A DNA stretch of 64,000 bases from Caulobacter sp031457805 (GTDB taxonomy: Bacteria; Pseudomonadota; Alphaproteobacteria; Caulobacterales; Caulobacteraceae): contig NZ_JAVDXI010000006.1 of the NCBI RefSeq assembly GCF_031457805.1, positions 124,001 to 188,000 on the forward strand, in the 5' to 3' direction. Within the stretch, counting starts at the first letter, position 1, and every line of letters starts with the position of its first letter. The notes under the pieces are model-generated. The model ran no database searches, had not been told where the DNA came from, and saw only the letters and a list, made by a program, of their open reading frames with translations. Shown here piece after piece: positions 34,832 to 44,127 of this stretch. The translations under genes and the position numbers were made by a program.

Positions 34832-35731
34832 ATGGCTCCCAAGATCGCCCCCGCCCCCATCGTCATGCGCACCACCGGCTGGGCCGACTACGCCCTGCTC
34901 GACAGCGGCCACGGCAAGAAGCTGGAGCGCTACGGCCGCTACACCGTCGTGCGCCCCGAGCCGCAGTGCTTCTGGGCGCCGCGCCTGGACCAGAAGGTCT
35001 GGAACAACGCCGACGCCGTCTTCGACCCCACCGACGAGGACGAAGCGGGCCGCTGGCGGTTCAAGGGCAAGCCGATCGAGAAGTTCGATCTGGCCTGGGG
35101 CAAGGCCAAGTTCCATGGCCAGTTCACGCCGTTCCGCCACCTGGCCTTCTTCCCCGAGCAGGCGGCCAACTGGGCCTGGCAGGACGAGCGCGTGCGGGCC
35201 TTCAAAGCCCAGCCCAAGGTGCTGAATCTGTTCGGCTATACGGGCGTGGCCTCGCTGGTCTGCGCCGCCGCCGGCGCGGCCGTCACCCATGTGGACGCCT
35301 CCAAGAAGTCGGTCGGCTTCGCCCGCGAGAACGCCGCCTTTGCAGGGTTAGCCGACAAGCCGATCCGTTGGATCGTCGAGGACGCCCGCAAGTTCGTGGC
35401 CCGCGAGGTCCGGCGCGGCAACACCTACGACGGCATCATTCTGGACCCGCCCAAGTTCGGTCGCGGCGCCGACGGCGAGGTCTGGCGCCTGTTCGAGGAT
35501 CTGGCCGCCCTCACCAAGGACTGCGCCACCCTGCTGAGCGACGACGCCTCGTTCCTGCTGATGAACGCCTACGCCGCCCGCGTCTCCGGCGCGGCGATGT
35601 CGGGTCTGCTGGCCCAGGAGCTGCAAGGCCGCAGCGGCGTCATCGACTGGGGCGAGCTGTCCCTCGTCGAAGAAAAGGGCGACCGTCAGATCGGCCTGTC
35701 GTTCTTCGCCCGCTGGTCGTCTGAAGGCTGA
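34832..35731 (+). CDS. Class I SAM-dependent methyltransferase, RlmI-like
   Basis: 299 residues. An N-terminal domain with YALLDSGHGKKLERYGRYTV is followed by the Rossmann SAM site VLNLFGYTGVASLVCAAAGA, the acidic motif HVDASKKSVGFARENAAFAG and the catalytic-loop motif GIILDPPKFGRGADG. This layout matches 23S rRNA m5C1962-type (RlmI/YccW-like) enzymes without a PUA domain, so an RNA substrate is likely. The stop lies 5 bp before a SpoU-type rRNA/tRNA methyltransferase gene, which supports an RNA-modification operon. Start chosen at the ATG 17 bp after the glycosyltransferase stop. Confidence 0.88.
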   Translation: MAPKIAPAPIVMRTTGWADYALLDSGHGKKLERYGRYTVVRPEPQCFWAPRLDQKVWNNADAVFDPTDEDEAGRWRFKGKPIEKFDLAWGKAKFHGQFTPFRHLAFFPEQAANWAWQDERVRAFKAQPKVLNLFGYTGVASLVCAAAGAAVTHVDASKKSVGFARENAAFAGLADKPIRWIVEDARKFVAREVRRGNTYDGIILDPPKFGRGADGEVWRLFEDLAALTKDCATLLSDDASFLLMNAYAARVSGAAMSGLLAQELQGRSGVIDWGELSLVEEKGDRQIGLSFFARWSSEG

Positions 35732-35736
35732 GGGAC

Positions 35737-36528
35737 ATGAGCACCAAGACCGTCACCTCCCTGACCAACACCACCGTCAAGGCCGTCCGCGCCCTGCACA
35801 TGCGCAAGGAGCGCGAGGAGAGCGGCCTGTTCCTGGCCGAGGGCCTGAAGATCGTCATCGAGGCGATCGACTGTGGCCACGCGCCCAAGATCGTCATGTA
35901 CGGCCCCGACGCCGCCGACCATCCGATGCTGAAGAAGGCCGTCGCTGCGTGCCTCAAGGCCGGCGGCGAAGTCATTGAGGTCAATCGCGAAATCCTCGAG
36001 AAGGTCTCGCGCCGCGACAACCCGCAGGCCGTGGTCGCCGTGTTCCGCCAGGTGTTCACGCCACTGTCGGCCATCGTCCCGGAAAGCGCGCCGTGCTGGG
36101 TGGCCATGCAGGCCGTCCGCGACCCCGGCAATCTCGGCACAGTGATCCGCACCGCTGATGCGGCCGGCTGCGGCGGGGTGATCCTGGTCGGCGACTGCGT
36201 CGATCCCTATTCGGTCGAGGGCGTGCGCGCGACCATGGGCTCGATCTTCGCCGTGAAGATCGCCAAGGCCACGATCCCCGAGTTCCTGGCCTGGCGCGAA
36301 ACCTGGCCCGGCAGCGTGGTGGGCACCCTGCTGACCGCCACGGTCGACCACAAGTCCGCCGACTATGTGAAGCCCTCGCTGATCCTGATGGGCAACGAGC
36401 AACAGGGCCTGCCGCCGGAACTGGCGGCGGCGTGCGACGTCAACGTCAAGATCCCGATGCGCGGCCGGGCCGACAGCCTGAACCTGTCGGTGGCGACGGG
36501 GATCATGATCTATACGGTGACGGGGTAG
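35737..36528 (+). CDS. TrmH/SpoU family RNA 2'-O-methyltransferase
   Basis: 263 residues. An N-terminal substrate-binding domain (SLTNTTVKAVRALHMRKERE, GLFLAEGLKIVIEAI) precedes the SPOUT knot with its three motifs: AMQAVRDPGNLGTVIRTADA, LILMGNEQQGLP and IPMRGRADSLNLSVATGIMI. These bind SAM in a deep trefoil knot and methylate ribose 2'-OH in rRNA or tRNA. The exact site is not readable. It follows the RlmI-like gene after 5 bp. Confidence 0.92.
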   Translation: MSTKTVTSLTNTTVKAVRALHMRKEREESGLFLAEGLKIVIEAIDCGHAPKIVMYGPDAADHPMLKKAVAACLKAGGEVIEVNREILEKVSRRDNPQAVVAVFRQVFTPLSAIVPESAPCWVAMQAVRDPGNLGTVIRTADAAGCGGVILVGDCVDPYSVEGVRATMGSIFAVKIAKATIPEFLAWRETWPGSVVGTLLTATVDHKSADYVKPSLILMGNEQQGLPPELAAACDVNVKIPMRGRADSLNLSVATGIMIYTVTG

Positions 36529-36568
36529 CGGACGGCGGCTGAACGGCTGCTATGGGTGGATATAAGAC

Positions 36569-36685
36569 CAAATCCTCCCCCCAGCGGGGGAGGTGTCGGC
36601 GAAGCCGACGGAGGGGGAAGAAACCGGCTCAGCAGGACTTCCCCCTCCGGCCTTCGGCCTCCTCCCCCTCTGGGGGGAGAATTTT
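36569..36685. repeat. Intergenic palindromic repeat element
   Basis: About 117 bp of nested inverted repeats fill the gap between the convergent SpoU and hrpB genes. Outer arms: AAATCCTCCCCCCAG (36569-36583) and CTGGGGGGAGAATTTT (36670-36685). Inner: GGAGGGGGAAG (36610-36620) with CTTCCCCCTCC (36638-36648). Small hairpins: CCTCCCCC/GGGGGAGG, GTCGGC-gaa-GCCGAC and GGCC-tt-CGGCC. This has the look of a dispersed bacterial intergenic element that folds as DNA or RNA; it may also end both transcripts. Confidence 0.8.
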
Positions 36686-36719
36686 CCGAACGTCCGACCA
36701 GGGTCAAAAGCGGACCCAA

Positions 36720-39161
36720 TCAAGTTCCCCGCGGCTTCGCCCGCGTCACAGGCGCGGCGCTCGCCGGATCGTCCGGCCACACGTGCCGGGGATAGCGCCC
36801 CTTCATCTCGACCTTTACCTCGCGCCACGAGCCTTTCCAGAAGCCGGGCAGGTCCTTGGTGATCTGGATCGGACGGTGGGCGGGCGACAGCAGCGAGAGC
36901 GTCAGCGGCACCTTGCCGCCGGCCACGCTGGGGTGTTCTGAGAGGCCGTAGAGCTCGCCGACCCGCACGTCGACGCGGGGTCCGCCCTCGGCGGAATAGT
37001 CGATGGCGAAGCTGTTGCCCGTCGGCGCCTCGAAGCGGGCCGGTAGCAGCGCGTCCATCTTCCGCTGCAGGTCCCACGGCACCAGCGTCTTCAGCGCATC
37101 GTGCAGCGTCCCCTCGTCCAGGCTGGACAGGGACGAGCGCCCCGCCAGCAGCGGCTCCAGCCACTCGTCGAGCCGTTCGATCAGGGCGGGCTCCGACAGG
37201 TCGGGCCAGTCGTCGCTGTCGACGACGCGCAGGAAGGCCACGCGGTCCAGCAGCGCCCTGCCCCGCTCGCCCAGACGCAGGGCCGACAGCCCCTCGGCGC
37301 GGACCTGGTCCATCAGAGCGGCCGCGATCATCGCCGTGTCCGGATTCTCAACCAGCCGCTCTTCCAGGACGAGCTTGCCCAAGCGCAGCAGGCGCTTGGC
37401 GCGCACCTTACCGCCGGTGGTCTCCAGGCGATCCTCGGCGACCAGGCGATCGGCGAAAGTCTCGCGAAGGTCCGCCTCGTCGATGGCGGCGGCCAGCAGG
37501 ATGCGGTCGCGGCTGTCGCCGCCGCCCAGCTCGCCGACCGCCAGCCAGGCCTCGCGCGCCAGCGGATCGGCCGGCTCCAGATAGACGCCGCGCCCGCCGG
37601 CCAGCTGGAACTCGCCGGGCTTGCCGCGCGCCTTGGCCACCCGCTCGGGATAGGCCTCGGCCAACAGCAACCCAATCTCGAGCGGCTTGGCGCCGGAAGG
37701 TTTGCCCGCCGCGCGCGCCCATCGCTCGACCAGCGCCATGGCGTCGCGGCCGCGCGGCGAGCGATCCCGGTGCAGGCCCTCCAGCCGCCGTCGCAGGTCG
37801 ATATCGCGGCCGCCCAGCCCTTGCTCGGTCAGCACGGCGGCGATCTCGGCCGCTTCGCGGGCCTGACCCGAGGCCGCGCCGCGCGCGACCATGTGCGCCA
37901 GACGCGGCGGCAGCGGCAGGTCGGCGAGCGCCTTGCCGTGGGCGGTCAGGTCGCCCTGGGCGTCGAGGGCCTGGATGCGGTTCAGCAAGGTCCGCGCCTC
38001 GGCGAAGGCGGCGGCGGGCGGCGGGTCCAGGAAGGTCAGGCCGCTAGGGTCCTTGGTCCCCCAGCGCGCCAGATCCAACGCCAGGCGCGACAGGTCCGCC
38101 TCCAGAATTTCCGGCCGGGCGAAGGCCGGCAGCGACCGGGTCTCAGGCTCGTCCCACAGGCGGTAGCAGACACCCGGCTCGGTGCGCCCGGCGCGGCCTC
38201 GTCGCTGGTCGGCGGCCGCGCGGCTGACGCGCACGGTTTCAAGCCGCGTGATGCCCGAGGCAGGATCAAAGCGCGGCACGCGGGCCAAGCCTACATCGAT
38301 CACGACGCGCACGCCCTCGATGGTCAGGCTGGTCTCGGCGATTGAGGTCGCCAGCACGACCTTGCGGCGGCCCGCCGGGGCCAGCGAGATCGCGCGATCC
38401 TGCGCCGCCGGCTCCAGTGCGCCATACAGCGGCGCGATATCGACGTCGGGCCGGCGCAGGCGCTCGTTCAACCAGCTCTCAGCCCGCCGGATCTCGCCCT
38501 GACCGGGCAGGAATACGAGGATCGAGCCCGCCTCCTCGGCTAGGGCCCGCTCGACCGCGCGCCCGACGCGCTCTTCGAGTCGCTGGCGCTCGTCGCGGCC
38601 GAGGTAGCGCGTGTCGACCGGGAACATGCGGCCCTGGCTCTCGACGACCGGCGCCTCATTCAAAAGTGATGAAATGCGGGCGCCGTCCAACGTCGCTGAC
38701 ATAATGAGCAGGCGCAGATCTTCACGCAGAACGCTCTGGACGTCGCGGGCGAAGGCCAAGCCCAGATCCGCGTCGAGACTGCGCTCGTGAAACTCGTCGA
38801 ACAGCACGGCGGCGACCCCGTCCAGACCGGGATCGTCGAGAATCATTCGCGTGAAGACGCCCTCGGTGACCACCTCGATCCGCGTACGAGCCGAGACTTT
38901 CGACTGAAGCCGCACGCGGAAACCCACCGTATCGCCGACGGATTCGCCCAGATTGGACGCCATGCGCGCGGCCGCAGCACGCGCCGCCAGGCGACGCGGC
39001 TCCAGCACGATGATCTTGCGTCCCTCGACCCACGGCGCGTCCAGCAAGGCCAAGGGAACGGCGGTGGTCTTGCCAGCGCCAGGGGGCGCGACCAGCACGG
39101 TCGCGTTGTTTGCGAGCAGCGCCGCCTTGAGCGCGGGCAGGACATTCTCGATAGGCAGCAT
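36720..39161 (-). CDS. hrpB: ATP-dependent helicase HrpB
   Basis: 813 residues. MLPIENVLPALKAALLANNA opens the family; the upstream ATG at 39191 would only add ten unrelated residues. DExH helicase motifs follow: Walker A APPGAGKTT, VLEPRRLAARAAAAR, DEFHER, SATLDG, and QRRGRAGRTEPGVCYRLW (motif VI). The helicase-associated domains and a C-terminal HrpB domain ending PITKDLPGFWKGSW-like (here QITKDLPGFWKGSWREVKVE) and YPRHVWPDDP complete it. HrpB is a bacterial DEAH helicase of poorly known role. Divergent from the permease gene. Confidence 0.96.
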   Translation of the reverse strand: MLPIENVLPALKAALLANNATVLVAPPGAGKTTAVPLALLDAPWVEGRKIIVLEPRRLAARAAAARMASNLGESVGDTVGFRVRLQSKVSARTRIEVVTEGVFTRMILDDPGLDGVAAVLFDEFHERSLDADLGLAFARDVQSVLREDLRLLIMSATLDGARISSLLNEAPVVESQGRMFPVDTRYLGRDERQRLEERVGRAVERALAEEAGSILVFLPGQGEIRRAESWLNERLRRPDVDIAPLYGALEPAAQDRAISLAPAGRRKVVLATSIAETSLTIEGVRVVIDVGLARVPRFDPASGITRLETVRVSRAAADQRRGRAGRTEPGVCYRLWDEPETRSLPAFARPEILEADLSRLALDLARWGTKDPSGLTFLDPPPAAAFAEARTLLNRIQALDAQGDLTAHGKALADLPLPPRLAHMVARGAASGQAREAAEIAAVLTEQGLGGRDIDLRRRLEGLHRDRSPRGRDAMALVERWARAAGKPSGAKPLEIGLLLAEAYPERVAKARGKPGEFQLAGGRGVYLEPADPLAREAWLAVGELGGGDSRDRILLAAAIDEADLRETFADRLVAEDRLETTGGKVRAKRLLRLGKLVLEERLVENPDTAMIAAALMDQVRAEGLSALRLGERGRALLDRVAFLRVVDSDDWPDLSEPALIERLDEWLEPLLAGRSSLSSLDEGTLHDALKTLVPWDLQRKMDALLPARFEAPTGNSFAIDYSAEGGPRVDVRVGELYGLSEHPSVAGGKVPLTLSLLSPAHRPIQITKDLPGFWKGSWREVKVEMKGRYPRHVWPDDPASAAPVTRAKPRGT

Positions 39162-39290
39162 TGGGTGGAGGCATAGCCCCTGAAATCGCATCCGTCACCG
39201 CAAGGCGTTGCGCGACGACGCCTCTCTGACTAACGTCCGCCCCCAATGCCTGACCGGCGGGGGTTCGCTGGTCGTTGGGGAAACGCACAC

Positions 39291-40919
39291 ATGGCCGGAA
39301 ACAGGCTATTTTTGAAAAAGTCGATTGCGAGCATCCAGAAGGAAGCCGCTCATAGCCAGCTTAAGCGTACGCTGGGTCCCATCAACCTGATGAGCCTGGG
39401 CGTCGGCGCGATCATCGGCGCCGGCATCTTCGTGCTGACGGGTCAGGTGGCCTCGGCCAACGCCGGTCCTGCCATCATGCTGTCGTTCATCGTCGCGGGC
39501 ATCGCCTGCGCCCTGGCCGGCCTGTGCTACGCTGAACTGGCCTCGACCATGCCGGTTTCGGGCTCCGCCTATACCTACGCCTACGGTACGCTGGGCGAGG
39601 TTTTCGCCTGGATCATGGGCTGGCTGCTTGTGCTCGAGTACGGCGTGGCCGCCTCGACGGTGGCGGTCGGGTGGTCGGGCTATGTCGTCAGCACCCTGCA
39701 CGCATTGGGGATCAATTTCCCGATGATCCAGGTCGCGGGCGCTGACGCCCCGATGTGGGCGACCCCGCTGATCCAGGCCGTGGCCGCGCCCGGCGGCGGC
39801 ACGATGTTCGCCATGACCGGCACGCTGAACCTGGTGGCCGCTATCGGCATCGCCATGGTTTCGGCCCTGTTGGTCGTCGGCGTCAGCGAGTCCGCCAACG
39901 TCAACAACGCCATCGTGGTCATCAAGGTGATCGTGCTGGTGACGTTCATCGCGGTCGGCGCGCAGTATATCAATCCGGCCAACTGGCACCCCTTCATCCC
40001 CGAACCGACCGGTCAGCCCGGCGAGTTCGGCATCGGCGGCATCTTCCGCGGCGCCGCCATCATCTTCTTCGCCTATGTCGGCTTCGAAGCCGTTTCGACC
40101 GCCGCCGCCGAGGCCAAGAACCCCTCGCGCGACGTGCCGATCGGCATCCTGGGCGCCCTGGTGATCTGCACTCTGATCTACATGGCCGTCGCGGCCGTCA
40201 TGACCGGCGTTGTCCCCTTCCGTGAACTGGCCAGCCCGGCCCCGATCGCCGTCGCCATCGACCGCATGGGCCTGGAATGGGCTGACGTTCCGTTCGCCGC
40301 CGCTGAAGGCGGCAAGCTGAACCTGATCAGCTTCGCCATCAAGATCGGCGCCATCACCGGCCTGTCCTCGGTCATGCTGGTGCTGTGCTACGGGCAGACC
40401 CGCATCTTCTACACCATGGCCCGTGACGGCCTGCTGCCGAAGGTGTTCGCCGAAATCCACCCGAAGTTCCGTACCCCCTGGATGGGCACCATCCTGCTGG
40501 GCGTCGTGATCGCTATCGCCGCCTCGTTCCTCCCGATCAGCCTGCTGGGCGATCTGGTCTCGCTGGGTACGGCTGTCGCCTTCTCGATCGTCTGCCTGTC
40601 GGTGATCTATCTGCGCATCAAGCACCCTGACCTGCCGCGTCCGTTCAAGGTTCCGGGCGGCATGTTCACGGCGGCTCTGGGTATCGCGGCCTGCTTGTTC
40701 CTGGCCTACCAGAACTTCCAGCCGATGATCGTTCACGCGATGAACGACAACCCGCTGCCGCTGATGATCCTGGGCGGATACGCCGCCGTCGGCGCTGTGA
40801 TCTACATCGCCTACGGCTTCTGGCACTCGAAGCTGGCCAAGGGCATCGACATCACCGAGGACACCGACATGAACTCGCCCGCCGAGGCGATGGGTCGTGG
40901 CGTGGACGACGTGAAGTAA
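39291..40919 (+). CDS. APC family amino acid permease (cationic amino acid transporter type)
   Basis: 542 residues with 12-14 hydrophobic helices. LKRTLGPINLMSLGVGAIIG then AGIFVLTGQVASANAGPAIM is the helix-1 substrate site of APC transporters, and CYAELASTMPVSGSAYTYAY, FFAYVGFEAVSTAAAEAKNP and the C-terminal DLPRPFKVPGG support the CAT (yeaH/YhdG-like) branch. It probably exchanges or imports amino acids across the inner membrane. The ATG has GGGGAA eight bases upstream. An intrinsic terminator follows 23 bp after the stop. Confidence 0.92.
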   Translation: MAGNRLFLKKSIASIQKEAAHSQLKRTLGPINLMSLGVGAIIGAGIFVLTGQVASANAGPAIMLSFIVAGIACALAGLCYAELASTMPVSGSAYTYAYGTLGEVFAWIMGWLLVLEYGVAASTVAVGWSGYVVSTLHALGINFPMIQVAGADAPMWATPLIQAVAAPGGGTMFAMTGTLNLVAAIGIAMVSALLVVGVSESANVNNAIVVIKVIVLVTFIAVGAQYINPANWHPFIPEPTGQPGEFGIGGIFRGAAIIFFAYVGFEAVSTAAAEAKNPSRDVPIGILGALVICTLIYMAVAAVMTGVVPFRELASPAPIAVAIDRMGLEWADVPFAAAEGGKLNLISFAIKIGAITGLSSVMLVLCYGQTRIFYTMARDGLLPKVFAEIHPKFRTPWMGTILLGVVIAIAASFLPISLLGDLVSLGTAVAFSIVCLSVIYLRIKHPDLPRPFKVPGGMFTAALGIAACLFLAYQNFQPMIVHAMNDNPLPLMILGGYAAVGAVIYIAYGFWHSKLAKGIDITEDTDMNSPAEAMGRGVDDVK

Positions 40920-40942
40920 GCACGCGGCCTCTGCGGATAAGA

Positions 40943-40977
40943 GAAGGCCCGGGAGCGATCCCGGGCCTTCTTCATTT
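40943..40977 (+). terminator. Rho-independent terminator of the amino acid permease gene
   Basis: GAAGGCCCGGG (40943-40953), a 6-nt loop and CCCGGGCCTTC (40960-40970) form an 11-bp stem followed by TTCATTT. The strength and position make it a clear intrinsic terminator. Confidence 0.9.
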
Positions 40978-41020
40978 GGGCGGGACCTGCGTCTATGCTT
41001 GGGCCTTGCAAGGAGTTTCC

Positions 41021-41737
41021 ATGACCCAGACCATGCCGATCGGCGCCGTGATCGCCCCGGTCACCCCGCTGCAGCAGAACTGCACGATCGTCTGGTGCGC
41101 GAAGACGATGAAGGCCGCTGTCATCGATCCCGGCGGCGAGGTCGACCGTCTGCTCAAGGCCATCGCCGACAAGGGCCTGACCCTGGAGAAGATCTGGATC
41201 ACCCATGGCCACATGGACCATGCGGGCGGCGCGGCCGAGTTGAAGGCGCGGACGGGCGTTCCGATCGAGGGCCCGCACAAGGACGACCAGTTCTGGATCG
41301 ACCGCATCCAGGAAAGCGGCGAGATGTACGGAATCCCCGAGGCCCGTATCTTCGTCACCGACCGTTGGCTGGACGACGGCGACAAGGTCACTCTAGGCGA
41401 GACGGAGTTCGAGGTCTTTCACTGTCCCGGTCACACGCCCGGACACGTGGTGTTCTTTCACCGTGAGACCAAGTTCGCCCAGGTCGGCGACGTCTTGTTC
41501 CAGGGGTCGATCGGCCGCACCGACTTTCCGATGGGCAACCACCAGGATCTGATCGATTCGATCACGCAGAAGCTCTGGCCGCTGGGCGACGATGTTCGCT
41601 TCGTGCCGGGCCACGGTCCGATGTCGACCTTCGGGGCCGAACGTCGCGGCAATCCCTTTGTCGGCGATCGGGTGGTCGCGGCGATGAAGGCCAAGGGCGC
41701 GGGGTTCGCTATCCCGAAGAACAACTCGCCGGGTTGA
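41021..41737 (+). CDS. MBL-fold hydrolase, GloB/GloC-like (hydroxyacylglutathione hydrolase family)
   Basis: 238 residues. PVTPLQQNCTIVWCAKTMKA is the GloC-like start, ITHGHMDHAGGAAELK the metal motif HxHxDH, CPGHTPGHVVFF the third histidine region, GDVLFQGSIGRTDFP the bridging aspartate and PGHGPMSTFGAERRGNPF the C-terminal histidine. The short form fits type II glyoxalase (GloC/YcbL), which hydrolyses S-lactoylglutathione or similar thioesters. AGGAG lies before the ATG at 41021. Single gene after the permease terminator. Confidence 0.9.
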   Translation: MTQTMPIGAVIAPVTPLQQNCTIVWCAKTMKAAVIDPGGEVDRLLKAIADKGLTLEKIWITHGHMDHAGGAAELKARTGVPIEGPHKDDQFWIDRIQESGEMYGIPEARIFVTDRWLDDGDKVTLGETEFEVFHCPGHTPGHVVFFHRETKFAQVGDVLFQGSIGRTDFPMGNHQDLIDSITQKLWPLGDDVRFVPGHGPMSTFGAERRGNPFVGDRVVAAMKAKGAGFAIPKNNSPG

Positions 41738-41797
41738 CGGGCCAGAGACGTCCGGTCGCGGACTGGGTTGCGCGGCTGTTTCAGCCGTGAAATCACA

Positions 41798-41819
41798 ACG
41801 TGACGGGGACGTGACAGGG
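41798..41819 (+). promoter_or_regulatory. Tandem 11-bp direct repeat upstream of the OmpR-type regulator
   Basis: ACGTGACGGGG (41798-41808) is followed immediately by ACGTGACAGGG (41809-41819), 7 bases before the ATG. Head-to-tail half sites spaced 11 bp are the usual binding pattern of OmpR/PhoB regulators, so this is a candidate autoregulation site. The location over the ribosome binding site would favour repression. Confidence 0.5.
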
Positions 41820-41826
41820 AATTGGC

Positions 41827-42591
41827 ATGGAAAACGTCCAAAACTCCATCCAAGGCGAGTTCGAGACCGCGCGTGGCGCGACCTCTCGCATTCTGATCGT
41901 CGACGACGATCCGGGCATCCGAGACGTGGTCTCCGACTTTCTGGCCAAGCATGGCTACATGGTCGAAAGCGCTCAGGATGGGCGAACCATGGAACAGGTG
42001 CTGGCGCGCGGACCGATTGATCTGATCGTTCTCGACGTCATGCTCCCCGGCGAAGACGGATTGGCGATCTGCCGTCGCCTCTCCGCCACGCCGGACGGGC
42101 CGGCGATCATCATGCTGTCAGCGATGGGCGAAGAAACCGACCGGATCGTCGGCCTTGAGCTTGGGGCGGACGACTATTTGCCCAAGCCCTGCAATCCTCG
42201 TGAGCTTCTGGCCCGCGTCCGCGCCGTGCTTCGCCGTCGCCAAGAACCCAGGGCTGTCGATGACGCGATGGGCGCGGCCTGCGAATTCGCCGGCTGGCGC
42301 CTCGACCTCGTCCGTCGCGAGCTGCGCTCGCCGCAATCGGTCGTGGTGAACCTATCGAGCGGTGAGTTTTCGCTGCTGCGCGCCTTTGTGGAGCGCCCCC
42401 AACGTGTCCTGACCCGCGACCAACTCCTGGACCTCGCTAGGGGTCGAGACAGCGACGCGTATGACCGCGCGATCGACGTCCAGATCAGCCGTCTTCGTCG
42501 TAAGCTCGATGATGGCGGGGGCAGCGAACTGATCCGCACCATTCGCAGCGAAGGCTACATGTTCACCGCCAAGGTTGTGCGCACGCCATGA
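41827..42591 (+). CDS. OmpR-family response regulator
   Basis: 254 residues. Receiver domain: SRILIVDDDPGIRDVVSDFL, phosphoacceptor D70 in IVLDVMLPGEDG, the switch residue region IIMLSAMGEE and K in DDYLPKPCNPRELLARVRA. The C-terminal winged helix has LSSGEFSLLRAFVERPQRVL and the recognition region DRAIDVQISRLRRKLDDGGG. Longer than usual at the N-terminus (about 20 residues). It overlaps the sensor kinase gene by ATGA, so the two form a cognate pair. Confidence 0.94.
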   Translation: MENVQNSIQGEFETARGATSRILIVDDDPGIRDVVSDFLAKHGYMVESAQDGRTMEQVLARGPIDLIVLDVMLPGEDGLAICRRLSATPDGPAIIMLSAMGEETDRIVGLELGADDYLPKPCNPRELLARVRAVLRRRQEPRAVDDAMGAACEFAGWRLDLVRRELRSPQSVVVNLSSGEFSLLRAFVERPQRVLTRDQLLDLARGRDSDAYDRAIDVQISRLRRKLDDGGGSELIRTIRSEGYMFTAKVVRTP

Positions 42592-44012
42592 TACTTTCCC
42601 GGCGCGGCGCGCCGCTGTTCGTGCAGGCGCTGGAACTGTTGATCGTCACCCTGGTGGCGGCGCAACTGATCTCGATCGCGGTGATCTTCACCCTGCCCCC
42701 GCCGCCGCCGGAGTTCTATCGCTCCAGCGAGATCGTGAAAGCGTTGAAGACGGGGCAGTCGGTCCAGCCGCGGGATGGGCGTCTCCTGGTCGTCAAGCGC
42801 GGCGGCTCGATCCGTGCGGGAAGCCCGGATACACCGCGCCGGGCCGACTTCAAGGCCGGGATCGGCAAGGCGCTGGGCGTGCCCGCCAATCGCGTCGAGC
42901 TGCAGATCGACAACGGCCCGCGCTTCTTCGTTCGCCGGACTCCGGTGACGCCTCCCCGCTCGGATGCGCCGCCGCCGGCCCCGAATGGTCAGCCGGGTCA
43001 ACGCGAACCTTTTGCACGCGAAGGCGCAGCTCCAGGCTCGGCCAACGCTCGGGGCGCGCAGGGACGCGACGAGCCGCTGATCTTTGGCGATTTCAAGGTT
43101 GGGGTCCGTCAGAGCGACGGCCACTGGCTTGTGGTCGAACCCAAACCCACCCTGCGCTTCGATAGCTGGCAGCAGCGTATCCTGTTGATCCTGCTTTTGT
43201 CTGTGATCGCCGTGACGCCGCTGGCCTGGCTGTTCGCAAGGCGGTTGGCGCAACCGATCACCGCTTTCGCCGACGCCGCCGAACGGCTTGGCAAAGACCC
43301 TCGCACGCCGCCGCTTAGCATTACCGGCTCCGGCGAAGTCGTGGCCGCCGCCAACGCTTTCAACATGATGCAGGAGCGCCTGCGGCGTTATGTCGAGGAC
43401 CGCACCGCCATGGTCGGCGCGATCGCGCACGACCTGCGCACGCCGTTGACGCGCCTGAAGTTCCGCATTGAGGCGGTTCCGGAAGACATCCGCCCCAAGC
43501 TGGCCGCCGACATCGATCAGATGGAAGCCATGATCTCTGCGACGCTCGGCTTTGTCCGTGACACCAACCGACCCGCCGAACGCACCAAACTGGAGCTCTC
43601 TTCGCTGCTGGAAAGCGTGATGGACGAAGCGGCCGAGACGGGCGGCGACACGACGGTCGAGCGGGCTGAGAAGACCGTCATTGAAGGCGACCCCGTCGCG
43701 TTGAAGCGGCTCGTCTCGAACCTGGTCGAGAACGCGCTGAAGTACGGCGGCCGAGCGCGCGGGCGGGTCTTCTCGGAGGACGGCATGGCGATCATCGAGA
43801 TCGACGATGACGGACCCGGCGTGCCGCCGGCCGAGCTTGAGCGGGTCTTCGAGCCCTTCTACCGCCGTGAACCCTCGCGGAACCGCGAGACCGGCGGGAT
43901 CGGCTTGGGACTGGCGGTCGTGCGCTCCCTGGCGCGGGCGCACGGCGGCGATGTGACCCTGGCCAACCGCCGGGGCGGCGGGCTGACGGCGACGGTCAAG
44001 CTCCCCGCATGA
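42588..44012 (+). CDS. EnvZ-like sensor histidine kinase
   Basis: 474 residues. Helix 1 (LFVQALELLIVTLVAAQLIS, about 10-35), a Pro- and Gly-rich periplasmic domain of about 160 residues, helix 2 (ILLILLLSVIAVTPLAWLFA, about 205-225), HAMP, HisKA with H281 in AIAHDLRTPLTRLKFRIEA, and HATPase_c with N box NLVENALKYGG, G1 DDDGPGVP, F box and G2 GGIGLGLAV. It phosphorylates the overlapping OmpR regulator in response to an envelope signal. The low-complexity part of the sensor loop (RSDAPPPAPNGQPGQREPFA) is unusual. Confidence 0.93.
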   Translation: MILSRRGAPLFVQALELLIVTLVAAQLISIAVIFTLPPPPPEFYRSSEIVKALKTGQSVQPRDGRLLVVKRGGSIRAGSPDTPRRADFKAGIGKALGVPANRVELQIDNGPRFFVRRTPVTPPRSDAPPPAPNGQPGQREPFAREGAAPGSANARGAQGRDEPLIFGDFKVGVRQSDGHWLVVEPKPTLRFDSWQQRILLILLLSVIAVTPLAWLFARRLAQPITAFADAAERLGKDPRTPPLSITGSGEVVAAANAFNMMQERLRRYVEDRTAMVGAIAHDLRTPLTRLKFRIEAVPEDIRPKLAADIDQMEAMISATLGFVRDTNRPAERTKLELSSLLESVMDEAAETGGDTTVERAEKTVIEGDPVALKRLVSNLVENALKYGGRARGRVFSEDGMAIIEIDDDGPGVPPAELERVFEPFYRREPSRNRETGGIGLGLAVVRSLARAHGGDVTLANRRGGGLTATVKLPA

Positions 44013-44127
44013 TTGCGGCGGGAACGCGCCCGTATTGTTTCGCCCCTGACGGTCGCCCCATCCATCCGGTCATCTCAAGGCCAAGCTTGTGGTCTCCATT
44101 GCCGTACAGCTTGGAGGCCCCCAAAAG

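Noticed and set aside
34720..35724. A long plus-strand frame (334 codons) overlapping the RlmI-like gene
   Set aside because: Arg/Pro/Gly-rich translation in an alternative frame; the correct frame has SAM and DPPKF motifs.
36569..36685. CRISPR-like array
   Set aside because: The repeats are inverted and nested, not direct repeats with regular spacers. No cas genes are in the window.
39306..40826. A 506-codon open frame antisense to the amino acid permease gene
   Set aside because: His/Gln/Asp/Gly-rich translation without hydrophobic core. It is the complement of a high-GC membrane-protein gene whose family match is clear.
42555..43943. A 462-codon open frame antisense to the histidine kinase gene
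   Set aside because: The plus strand has all kinase motifs. The reverse translation is Arg/His-rich with no family pattern and no ribosome binding site.
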